From the NCBI RefSeq assembly GCF_002863865.1, contig NZ_CP022684.1, positions 2,819,501 to 2,883,500 on the forward strand: DNA of 64,000 nt, written 5' to 3'. Of the stretch, positions 1 through 7,380 are shown piece by piece. Under the pieces are notes generated by a model, which did not search any database, was not told where the DNA came from, and was given only the letters and a program-made list of their open reading frames with translations. How positions within the stretch are numbered: position 1 is the first letter of the stretch; each line of letters opens with the position of its first letter. The position numbers and the translations under genes were made by a program. This stretch comes from Ketobacter alkanivorans. GTDB taxonomy: Bacteria; Pseudomonadota; Gammaproteobacteria; Pseudomonadales; Ketobacteraceae.

Positions 1-803
1 GAGCTGGCGGAAACGTTGGGCACCGCCAAAGTGGAGGCCGACGGCAGGCGAGGATTTTCGACGCCGTTGTACATGGCCGTGTCGCGCCAGTTGCCCGGTT
101 GATTATCGCTGGCTCCGGGCACCGGTGCCGTGTTCTGGTCGGGTCGTGGCGCGCCATTGCTGTCCGGGTTATTGTCGCCGTTGCCAGCGTTATTGTTATC
201 GGTGTTGCCCGTTGAGCTGAGTGTCGGTGTATCTTGAGTCGCCGCGGCAACCCCGGATGTACGCTGGCGGAACTGATAACGGTCCTCTTTCAACTTGAGG
301 GAAACCGTTGCGCGCAGTGGACGTCCTTCCTTGGAGAAAAAGTCGAGAGTCTCTTCGTAACTCTCCACCAGCCCAACAAACTCAAAACTGCCCCACTGGA
401 ATAGACAGCGCTTGGGCGCCTGCATGCGGCTGCCAGAGCCAATGGGTTTCAAAAACCGTTCAGCGATCTTTTTGGTCTGATCGCGCACATCGGAGCCTTG
501 CTCGATGCGATTGGCACTGCTGCTGGAGGCTGGCGCATTCCCCTGACCCTGATTTGCATCCCCCTGACTGGGGGCGGCTTCTATATAGGTGGTATCAAAA
601 ATCAACTCCACCGTCAGTGAAGATGAGCTCTTATCCACATACTGGGTAGAACGGCTATTGCCGTTGCGCTGATTCTCTTTCAGCGTGTTGGACAGGCTCA
701 CCTTTAACGTTGTGGGGTTGAACTGAACATCCACCGCGTTGTTCATGTCTGGCGTGTTGTTGTTGCCGCTGACTGGAATCAGTTTTCCGCGCTCGGGGTT
801 CAT
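1..803 (-). CDS. eCIS tube-type baseplate protein (partial, 3' end outside window)
   Basis: The frame opens at the ATG complementary to 801-803 and stays open to the left edge, giving 267 codons without a stop. A ribosome site (AGGGAGG) precedes the ATG and overlaps the end of the upstream gene. Residues 1-80 resemble the N-terminal domain of contractile-injection-system tube proteins (Afp7/Pvc7 type, often ending in LysM). They start MNPERGKLIPVSG, followed by a VQFNPTTLKVSLSN strand typical of that domain. After about residue 150 comes a low-complexity linker rich in Asn, Gly, Asp and Pro. Any LysM domain would lie left of the window. It is the last visible gene of the minus-strand eCIS operon. 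The assignment rests on the N-terminal pattern and the gene order. Confidence 0.72.
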   Translation of the reverse strand, partial: MNPERGKLIPVSGNNNTPDMNNAVDVQFNPTTLKVSLSNTLKENQRNGNSRSTQYVDKSSSSLTVELIFDTTYIEAAPSQGDANQGQGNAPASSSSANRIEQGSDVRDQTKKIAERFLKPIGSGSRMQAPKRCLFQWGSFEFVGLVESYEETLDFFSKEGRPLRATVSLKLKEDRYQFRQRTSGVAAATQDTPTLSSTGNTDNNNAGNGDNNPDSNGAPRPDQNTAPVPGASDNQPGNWRDTAMYNGVENPRLPSASTLAVPNVSAS

Positions 804-809
804 ATCAAA

Positions 810-1349
810 TTACCCTCCCTGACTGCCGCTGCTATTACTGCTGGCCGGTGGTCGTTCCAGCTCCAGGCCTTCGTGTACCAGATGCACCTCTTCGATAGCC
901 ACCTGATTACCGGTGGCGTTCAGATCCGGGCCTTTGAATTTGGTGGGCAACACACCTTGTAAGCGCCATGTCATCATGTGATGTTCATTCACCGTGACAT
1001 CAGGATGGGCATCTTTACCGTTACCTGCTGCAACCGTGGTGGTAGGGTTGCCCAACACAATAATTTCACCATGCAGGCGATAGCCGTAATTGGAGCCACG
1101 GGTGCTGGCGTCAAACCAACTCCATAAATCATTCACACTGGTGACGCCCCGTTTCAGAATCATGGGCGCGAACTTGGTGATGCCGCTGCGTTGCAGTTCA
1201 CCCCAGTTGCGGCCACCTTCCTGAATGGCCTTGGGTTCCATGGTGAGTTCAAAACCGGTGACCTCACTGAAAGCGCCAGAGCACAGCAATTGATTACTGC
1301 TGCTGTTGTATAAGTTGACGCGAAAGCGAAACGGAACAAACTCAGACAC
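810..1349 (-). CDS. eCIS tube-like protein (second copy, T4 gp19-type)
   Basis: A 179-residue protein of the phage tail tube (gp19-like, 'conserved phage tail region') family. Diagnostic segments are FRFRVNLYNSS, SEVTGFELTME, LKRGVTSVNDLWSWFDAS and a C-terminal AIEEVHLVHEGLE. The last matches the end of the main tube protein at 2858-3319 (AIEELVLAVEHIE). I start it at GTG 1349 because AGGGAGGGA lies six bases upstream; an earlier ATG in frame at 1382 lies deep inside the previous gene. It overlaps that gene by 8 bases, indicating translational coupling. In eCIS particles such secondary tube proteins join the tube to the baseplate; that role is inferred. The tail is Ser/Gly-rich. Confidence 0.8.
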   Translation of the reverse strand: MSEFVPFRFRVNLYNSSSNQLLCSGAFSEVTGFELTMEPKAIQEGGRNWGELQRSGITKFAPMILKRGVTSVNDLWSWFDASTRGSNYGYRLHGEIIVLGNPTTTVAAGNGKDAHPDVTVNEHHMMTWRLQGVLPTKFKGPDLNATGNQVAIEEVHLVHEGLELERPPASSNSSGSQGG

Positions 1350-2847
1350 CGCCGATCCCTCCCTGCCACTGCCCATCCACATTGGTAAAGGTGAGTTGAA
1401 TGCGATCTATAGGAAACGCCGGTGCAATCATGATCTCGTAAATCATAGCGCCTTCGCGAGAGCTGATTTCCCGAATGCGAAACGCCTCCTCTGCCGTGGC
1501 GCCTCGCAAAGCACCCTGTTGTTGCAGATGCCGAAAAAAACGTTCCAGTAACAAACGTGGGCGGGGATCGCGGTAATCGATGTTAAACACCAGTTGATCC
1601 CCCAGCGCATTGAGCTGACGCTGCAAATAACCCAACAGACGCATCACCTCCGCCGAGCGGAAACCATCAAACCGTTGCAGGTTATTGGCGTAGGCATAGT
1701 CCTCCGGGTGCAGGGCAGGCACCACCAATCGCTCATCATCTAGTTGCAGAGTGCCACTGCGTTGCTGCAGCACGCATACGCCGGGGTTGTCCCGCAGGCT
1801 GACGGTTTCAGCAACCGCTAAACGGGGATAGGGCAGGCCATCGGTTTGCAGCGGAAGGGCTGCGATGGAGCGCCAGGGGCCGACATGCTGTGCGCGCGCA
1901 CTTTGCTTGCCTGCGATGACACCTGCCGGGCTGTGTAATGAAAACTGCGCCCCTCTTAAATAGGGAAACAAAAACTGCATCTGACGCAAGCGATGACCAC
2001 TGTCGCCGTCGCGGATGTCGCGCAGCCATTGCAGTGCCTGCTGATCCACGGCAGGGCTATCCAGTTCTCCGGCGTAGGCCAGTGGCAAGGTCAGCAAACA
2101 TTGCACGTCCGGGCGATACTGCGCCATAAAGGGCAAAATACCTTGCAGCAGAACATTAAACGCTGCCGGGTCGGGCATTTCACTTAGCGCCACTTCAGAG
2201 GAGTGGCGTCGCTCTCGATGATCGTCGTCGGTGTTGGTGCCGCAGGGTAAAAATTGTGGATCAGGGTTGTCCAGGCGCACCCGGGGAATATCCGGCAAGC
2301 GAGCCGGTATCTGCAGTCGTTCCAGATCCGGTAGCGACAGGCTGCCTACCGATGCAATGACCAGCGCCGTGGCGATGCCTCGTAGGGTACTGACATCATG
2401 CAGTTGCGTATTGGCGGCCGGTAAAAAGCCGTTCAACCCCTGCTGCTGTGGAATAGAAACCACCCACAGTTTTTCACCACCGTTGGCAAAGAAATCATCC
2501 ACACAGCGGGGCAGCCAGGCGCGACGTCCGGCAAGAGTGCTGATGTAGGTTGTGTCGGTGCTGCGTGCAGCAGGAAAAATATCGTGAAACTCGGCACTGG
2601 AGCGCACAGGAACAGGTACATGATGCAGCAACTGCAATTCGGCATCGGCGGTACCCGCCTGCAGCGCATCCAATGCCGCACCAAACCCGGCGTGCCGCAT
2701 TTCAGCCACGGCACTGCCCAGAGCAAGCAGACGCTCGATGCGCACCGGCCCCGGACAATGGCCCAACATGGCTACTTCCAGCGCCACATTAAGGCGTGGT
2801 AATGGCCGTGGCGTCAAAGCAATGCGGGATGCCAGCAGTTGCTGCAT
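1342..2847 (-). CDS. Divergent eCIS sheath-like protein
   Basis: This 501-residue protein lacks the usual sheath N-terminus (no 'APGVYVEE'), but its length and several blocks fit a diverged tail-sheath subunit. An N-terminal block ending FFANGGEKLWVVSI matches the 'FFDGGGKQLYVSRV' block of the sheath at 3351-5507. A middle block (PAGVIAGKQSA) matches 'PAGFVAGVYAN', and the C-terminal block RPRLLLERFFRHLQQQGAL matches the conserved sheath C-terminus. Its charged insert near residue 210 (NTDDDHRERRHSSE) is unusual. eCIS clusters generally carry two or three sheath paralogues (Afp2-4), and this probably plays the minor, baseplate-proximal part. It lies 10 bases after the tube gene in the same operon. 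The family call is by eye. Confidence 0.65.
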   Translation of the reverse strand: MQQLLASRIALTPRPLPRLNVALEVAMLGHCPGPVRIERLLALGSAVAEMRHAGFGAALDALQAGTADAELQLLHHVPVPVRSSAEFHDIFPAARSTDTTYISTLAGRRAWLPRCVDDFFANGGEKLWVVSIPQQQGLNGFLPAANTQLHDVSTLRGIATALVIASVGSLSLPDLERLQIPARLPDIPRVRLDNPDPQFLPCGTNTDDDHRERRHSSEVALSEMPDPAAFNVLLQGILPFMAQYRPDVQCLLTLPLAYAGELDSPAVDQQALQWLRDIRDGDSGHRLRQMQFLFPYLRGAQFSLHSPAGVIAGKQSARAQHVGPWRSIAALPLQTDGLPYPRLAVAETVSLRDNPGVCVLQQRSGTLQLDDERLVVPALHPEDYAYANNLQRFDGFRSAEVMRLLGYLQRQLNALGDQLVFNIDYRDPRPRLLLERFFRHLQQQGALRGATAEEAFRIREISSREGAMIYEIMIAPAFPIDRIQLTFTNVDGQWQGGIGGV

Positions 2848-2857
2848 AGGTCAGCCC

Positions 2858-3319
2858 TTATTCCTGCTCAATGTGCTCAACGGCCAGCACCAGCTCTTCA
2901 ATGGCCACGTCACTGCCACCTTTAGCGGTCAGCGTTGGCCCTGTCCACTTAATGGGCATGGCATTGATGAGCTTCCAGGTTACCACCGCACTGGAGCTGG
3001 TGGCGTCTTCATTTTTGAGCTTGATGACCACGTTGCGTTTGGCGGTGACATCACCGGCCCGCACCTGATCCAGCCAGGTGTAGATGTTATCTGCACCGAT
3101 CACGCCACGCTTCAAGGTGACATCCCCTGCCTTGTGAATGGCAGGCACCTTGGTGACGTAATTCACCGGGGCATTGCCGTTGCGATATTCCGCCACGGTG
3201 ATTTCGGCATTCAAACCCGAGACTTCAGAAAAACCGCCGGCAATGTCGCCTTCGGTGCCATCATCCAGGTTCACCAGATAATTAAAAACGCTGTAGGGTG
3301 TATCGCGAAAAGTTGCCAT
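2858..3319 (-). CDS. eCIS inner tube protein
   Basis: A 153-residue tail-tube protein (T4 gp19-like, Afp1/Afp5 type). It forms the hexameric rings of the hollow tube that the sheath drives into a target. Recognisable blocks are GGFSEVSGLNAEI near residue 28, KAGDVTLKRGVIG near 63, YTWLDQVRAGDV and the closing AIEELVLAVEHIEQ. The start has a clear ribosome site (AGAGGACAT) five bases upstream. The full family length is present, with no truncation. It follows the sheath gene by 31 bases and precedes the divergent sheath by 10 bases, the usual eCIS order. Confidence 0.9.
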   Translation of the reverse strand: MATFRDTPYSVFNYLVNLDDGTEGDIAGGFSEVSGLNAEITVAEYRNGNAPVNYVTKVPAIHKAGDVTLKRGVIGADNIYTWLDQVRAGDVTAKRNVVIKLKNEDATSSSAVVTWKLINAMPIKWTGPTLTAKGGSDVAIEELVLAVEHIEQE

Positions 3320-3350
3320 GTTTATGTCCTCTTATTCATCCAGTGGCCGG

Positions 3351-5507
3351 TTAGCTGTCAGCGGTTTTCTGACCGATACGGAAGATGACAAACTCCGCCG
3401 GTTGCAAAGCTGCCACACCGATTTCACAAACCAGTCGCCCGTTGTCCAGATCGTTTTGGGTCATGGTGCTGCGATCGCAACGCACAAAATAGGCGGTCTT
3501 GGCGCTGCCCAGGAGGCGGCCGTTAACCCATTCGTTATAGAGGAAATTCTCAATGGTGATGCGCACGTTATCCCACAGGCGCTCGCCATTGGGCTCGAAC
3601 ACAACCCATTGGGTGGACTTCTCGATCGAGCGTTCCAGATAGAGGAAGTAACGGCGAACGTTAACGTATTTCCATTCTGGATCGGTGCCAGAGAGTGTGC
3701 GACCACCCCAAACCCGATGGCCACGGCCGGGGAATGAACGCAGGCAGTTCACCCCGTCTGGATTTAACAGTTCCTGCTGGAAACGATTAATGTCCTGTGC
3801 AAAGCCCAGCGCACCGATCACCGGCTCGTTGGCAGGCGGTTTGTGTACGCCCCGTTGCACATCTGTGTTGGCATAAACACCGGCCACAAAACCGGCGGGC
3901 GGTACGTTGATGGTGGTAGCGATGCCGCGTGGATCGGAGCTGATCACCCAGGGGTAATATAACGCTAGGCGGGAGTCATCAAACTGGGAGCGGAACGCAC
4001 GTACTTCGGAAATGGACATGCTTTCGCGGCTGTCGACAATGCCAACGCGATAGCGCATCTTGCGACAGTGCTTCTGCATTTCCACGACCACCCCTTGATG
4101 GTTGGTGGCATCGGCGGCCGCTGCCGGGGTCATGACGATGGAAATGTCTTCAATGTCTTCCAGTGCGGCAAAACCGGAGCTGCCGGTAACTTCATTGGTG
4201 GCGCCGCCGTAATGCACTGCCTGCGGTGCCGCACCATCACTGCCACCACTCAGGCTGATCAGGTAGCGGGCTCCATCCACCGAATTGGGGCCGGGGCTCA
4301 TGGCTGCGGGATCGAACAGTTCGTACAGCGCGGCCATGATTTGCTCGCCGGTAACGCTGTTGGCCAAAGTGCATTGCAGCGGACTGGTGAGCTGGTCGTA
4401 GCGTTTCTCCGGCGCTGCGGACATAACGCTGGCCAGGCTGTTGCTGCCGCTGGGTGCAGACGTCACATTGCCATAGGTGTAAATCACCGGGCCATTGCTG
4501 CCCCCGCTGCGCACATTAATGTCGAACGTGCGCTGTACCATCATCGTGCGGACGCTGCCCGGTGCGGCAGCCAATGCCGACAAGTATAAATCGATGGCGC
4601 TGCCTACCCCTGCGTTCAAGCCACTGCCATCCACGGTGAAGATCGTACCGGCGGCATTCAGGGTGCCCCGCAAGGTGGTGAGGGTGCCCCAGTGGCTGCC
4701 GGTAAAGAAGTCCGACAGATCGGTTTCTTCACTCAGAGTCAACACCGCGGAGGTGCCGTCTGCCAGTGCTCCACTGGTGGGGCGGCGTGCCGCCACCTGA
4801 GTGTAGGTGATGCTGGTATCGACGTCGTTCACCAAGTTGGCAATCACCAGGTGGCCATCCGGGGTGGCAAGATCGGCGGCGGCCAGTGGCGCAGCGTCGT
4901 CGGCTGTTATCACACACAGCCCATCCAGAATTTCAAAGTGATCGCCATCCCGTTGCACCACACCGCGAATGTCCATAGGAAAATGGGAAGCGGGCAAAGC
5001 GCCATTGGCGATGGCGTTCTGGGGCAGGCCGGTGGCATCAATAAAGACGATGTCCTGATCCTGAGGGCCGCTGGTAACGGTGGACTGGATAAGGTTCTCG
5101 CTGTCGCGCCAGTTCACCTCCAGTGTCACATCTCCCATGGCGCCCGGAAACCGACTTTGGAAGGTGACAAAGTCGTTGCTGTCTGCAGCAGAAGCGAAGC
5201 CGTCGGTCGGTAAGCCATAGTTGGCAACACGCGATACATACAGTTGCTTGCCGCCGCCGTCGAAGAAAGCCTTGGCGGCAATGGCAGTGTGATTCAAAAC
5301 GTCAGATCCACCCAAAGACAGGTTTTGCACGTCGCCGTAGATACGGGTGAACTCTGCAAAACTGGTGACCACTTCGGGTCTGCCACGGAGGGGGCCGTAG
5401 CGGGTTGGGCCGACTATGCCCGCCACGCTGGTGCCAACTCCTTCAATGGATTTGGAACGAAAACTGACTTCCTCTACATACACACCCGGCGCTAGGTATT
5501 CAGGCAT
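3351..5507 (-). CDS. eCIS contractile sheath protein
   Basis: A 718-residue tail-sheath protein, the contractile outer layer of the particle. The N-terminus (PEYLAPGVYVEEVSFRSKSI) and C-terminus (YFVRCDRSTMTQNDLDNGRL, then EIGVAALQPAEFVIFRIG) are diagnostic of the phage_sheath_1 family. Between them lies a long variable insert of about residues 130-430, rich in Ala, Thr and Ser, which would form the surface-exposed domain. I start at ATG 5507 rather than ATG 5513, because the ribosome site AAGGAG directly abuts 5513 and is spaced six bases from 5507. It is longer than minimal sheaths of 350-500 residues because of the insert, so it is probably the main sheath subunit. Confidence 0.93.
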   Translation of the reverse strand: MPEYLAPGVYVEEVSFRSKSIEGVGTSVAGIVGPTRYGPLRGRPEVVTSFAEFTRIYGDVQNLSLGGSDVLNHTAIAAKAFFDGGGKQLYVSRVANYGLPTDGFASAADSNDFVTFQSRFPGAMGDVTLEVNWRDSENLIQSTVTSGPQDQDIVFIDATGLPQNAIANGALPASHFPMDIRGVVQRDGDHFEILDGLCVITADDAAPLAAADLATPDGHLVIANLVNDVDTSITYTQVAARRPTSGALADGTSAVLTLSEETDLSDFFTGSHWGTLTTLRGTLNAAGTIFTVDGSGLNAGVGSAIDLYLSALAAAPGSVRTMMVQRTFDINVRSGGSNGPVIYTYGNVTSAPSGSNSLASVMSAAPEKRYDQLTSPLQCTLANSVTGEQIMAALYELFDPAAMSPGPNSVDGARYLISLSGGSDGAAPQAVHYGGATNEVTGSSGFAALEDIEDISIVMTPAAAADATNHQGVVVEMQKHCRKMRYRVGIVDSRESMSISEVRAFRSQFDDSRLALYYPWVISSDPRGIATTINVPPAGFVAGVYANTDVQRGVHKPPANEPVIGALGFAQDINRFQQELLNPDGVNCLRSFPGRGHRVWGGRTLSGTDPEWKYVNVRRYFLYLERSIEKSTQWVVFEPNGERLWDNVRITIENFLYNEWVNGRLLGSAKTAYFVRCDRSTMTQNDLDNGRLVCEIGVAALQPAEFVIFRIGQKTADS

Positions 5508-5529
5508 GGTCATCTCCTTTCAGTTGCGG

Positions 5530-6321
5530 TCAACTGGGTTGCACGGCTAAGTGATCCTTGCTGGCGGATCGGATTAATTGAATCTCACCGGGTACGACTT
5601 GAAATCCGATGGGGTCGGAAAACGAAGCAGGAGTGGACAGGCTTTCAAGTTCCATGGCGACCAGATCGTCGGTGGCAAGTGGCACCTGGGGATCGGCGCT
5701 TAACAGTGCCTGTACACTGATTTGTGCGTTGTATTCGGTAATGCCTTCGGGCAGGGGCGGCAGACGTTGTAATGAAACCATCACATCGCCACGATGATCC
5801 GCCTGGGCGCGATAGGTTTGGGTGCCACCACCGGGAACGGTGACATTCACCGTCAGCAATGCCCAGGGCACAATGCTGCCGTCGGCGGCGTAGCGCAGTG
5901 TGGCGATCAAACCACCGGCTTTGCCAAATCGCGTGCCCAGTGGTGTTGGGTAAAGAGTCAGAGCCTGCCCCGGCAGAGGCACATCACTGTTGCCAACGGT
6001 GGTGGAAAACGTGCGAGGGTTAAATAACCCCTTGGGATCACTGACTACACCGCTTAATAAAAAACCGGCTCCGGGTACAAAGGTTTTGTCGATATCGTCG
6101 GCCACGCCATTAACGATAGGCGTGGTGGGTTTGCGCCATAGCGCTGTTTTGCCAGCACCATGACGTAACTGTAAATCAGCAGGCTTATTCGACAGCTGTA
6201 GCTGCAGCGGATGTGGAATGCGTTGCATGTCCGCAGTGTTTTCTGCGCTGCTGCCATTTAGCCAATATAAAATATCACTGGCGTGCAGTACGTTGGTTTC
6301 CAGAATGGTAATGCTGCTCAT
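5530..6321 (-). CDS. Conserved eCIS-associated protein of unknown function
   Basis: A 263-residue protein that I do not recognise by name. It begins MSSITILETNVLHASD at ATG 6321, overlapping the stop of the DUF4255 gene as ATGA, so the two are translationally coupled. The middle (residues 95-210) is rich in beta strands and has a carboxypeptidase-regulatory-like look, with ALLTVNVTVPGGG, then RAQADHRGDVMVSLQRLPP. Proteins with such a domain are common between the cap gene and the sheath gene in eCIS loci, which supports a structural or assembly role. No signal peptide or membrane segment is seen. The longer upstream frame to 6516 is rejected because it lies inside the previous gene. Confidence 0.7.
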   Translation of the reverse strand: MSSITILETNVLHASDILYWLNGSSAENTADMQRIPHPLQLQLSNKPADLQLRHGAGKTALWRKPTTPIVNGVADDIDKTFVPGAGFLLSGVVSDPKGLFNPRTFSTTVGNSDVPLPGQALTLYPTPLGTRFGKAGGLIATLRYAADGSIVPWALLTVNVTVPGGGTQTYRAQADHRGDVMVSLQRLPPLPEGITEYNAQISVQALLSADPQVPLATDDLVAMELESLSTPASFSDPIGFQVVPGEIQLIRSASKDHLAVQPS

Positions 6322-6905
6322 ACACGCCCTCCGGGAAACACACGGGTCACCACATCGGGGCCTTCGCTGCGTTGCGGATTCAAACGCAGGCGTACGGTTT
6401 TTGCGGTGTAGGCCATGGTGCTGGTGTAGGGGGATTCGAACACATCCCAAATGCGCATGAGATCTTCGGTGCTCATGTCGGCGGGGGTAATGTTCAATAC
6501 CTCTGCCTGACCCCATTCATCATCGATGTCTTGTACGTGGGAAATATCCAGCTGGCTGTGGTTGGCCAGTTCGACAATGGCCCAGCTCATCAAATCTGCT
6601 TCAATGGCCGCACTGGTGGCGTTGGCAATCAGTAAAAAATGCAGATTAACCGGTAGTTCGGGGCGTGGGCCGCTGTTGTCGGTGCCCAAGGGTTTGAAAA
6701 AGCGGGCACGCCCGTGATCGTCGATGGTAATGCGGTGCAAATAGATACCCAGCAAATTGCCGCTGAGGTTGTTGGCGATATCGAAACTGCCCAACAGCGC
6801 AACGCGGGCATTGGTGGGGCCGTCACTGAGATCAGCAGGCAGTCGGCTTTTGAAGAAATCTTCAAGAGCAATCAGCGCACCTTGTACACCTTTGTACGAA
6901 GCCAT
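6318..6905 (-). CDS. DUF4255 family eCIS cap/terminator protein (Afp16/Pvc16-like)
   Basis: A 195-residue protein of the DUF4255 (Pvc16 N-terminal) family, which closes the distal end of the tube and sheath in eCIS particles and stops polymerisation. Typical blocks are ALIALEDFFKSRLP near the N-terminus, LGIYLHRITID near residue 52, LPVNLHFLLIANA near 83 and a late YTAKTVRLRLNP. It has a good ribosome site (TAGGAG) and is the first gene of the visible minus-strand eCIS operon, so the operon promoter should lie in 6906-7100. The Afp16 gene is often last in classical loci; here it leads. Confidence 0.85.
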   Translation of the reverse strand: MASYKGVQGALIALEDFFKSRLPADLSDGPTNARVALLGSFDIANNLSGNLLGIYLHRITIDDHGRARFFKPLGTDNSGPRPELPVNLHFLLIANATSAAIEADLMSWAIVELANHSQLDISHVQDIDDEWGQAEVLNITPADMSTEDLMRIWDVFESPYTSTMAYTAKTVRLRLNPQRSEGPDVVTRVFPGGRV

Positions 6906-7380
6906 TCACACTCCTATCGCGACAGCATGCTTTGTGAGTAATTATTCTTCTCTACTGCTGTTCTTTTTTCTGTGCAATTCACTACAAAAGCGCTGCGACT
7001 TAATCAAAGTTAAACAGGATCATAAGCCGCATCGATAATAAAAGTGTCACCGTATCGATTAAAAAAACGTCTGCGTTTTTCAATCAACAAACAACTGCAC
7101 TGCTGCGATAGGTGCAACGATAAAATGAATCGCCGGAAGCGATCGAACATTCAGGCTAAAGCAAAGCGATTTTGTCCGCAAGGGGATTCAGTGGGCACTG
7201 CAAAAGATTTATGTTGAGTGAAATTGATTGTTGCTGCACATCAAATTTTTGTGAAATTTTCGAAAGCATTTTTCTGTCACGACATGTGCGAAAAACAATC
7301 AGAGCAAATATTAATCAAGCGGAGACGTTGCGTAATATTTTTTTGAGTTAGTAAAAAGATAAGCTCAAGAAATGAGCTGA
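6906..7380. other. AT-rich intergenic region between the eCIS operon and the TonB receptor gene
   Basis: No gene is visible in these 475 bases. The stretch is clearly richer in A and T than the flanking genes. It must hold the promoter of the minus-strand eCIS operon. A possible minus-strand pair is TTGATT and TAGTGA, 17 bases apart, within about 6980-7010, but the -10 box is poor. A weak A/T-rich hairpin (AAAAACG, loop TCTG, CGTTTTT) lies at 7063-7080. The receptor gene's terminator lies at the right edge. Confidence 0.5.
7353..7378 (-). terminator. Probable intrinsic terminator of the TonB receptor gene
   Basis: Read on the minus strand, AGCTCA and TGAGCT form a six-base stem with a five-base loop at 7378-7362. 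A short T-rich run (TATCTTTTT) follows. It lies just after the receptor stop codon. The stem is short, so termination may be partial. Confidence 0.45.

Noticed and set aside
5530..6516. Longer reading frame with an Arg/His-rich N-terminal extension
   Set aside because: The extra part overlaps the DUF4255 gene in another frame and has no family character; ATG 6321 with an ATGA overlap is the natural start.
7063..7080. AAAAACG...CGTTTTT hairpin as a terminator
   Set aside because: The stem is almost all A-T pairs, lies far past the receptor stop codon, and is best seen as AT-rich intergenic DNA.
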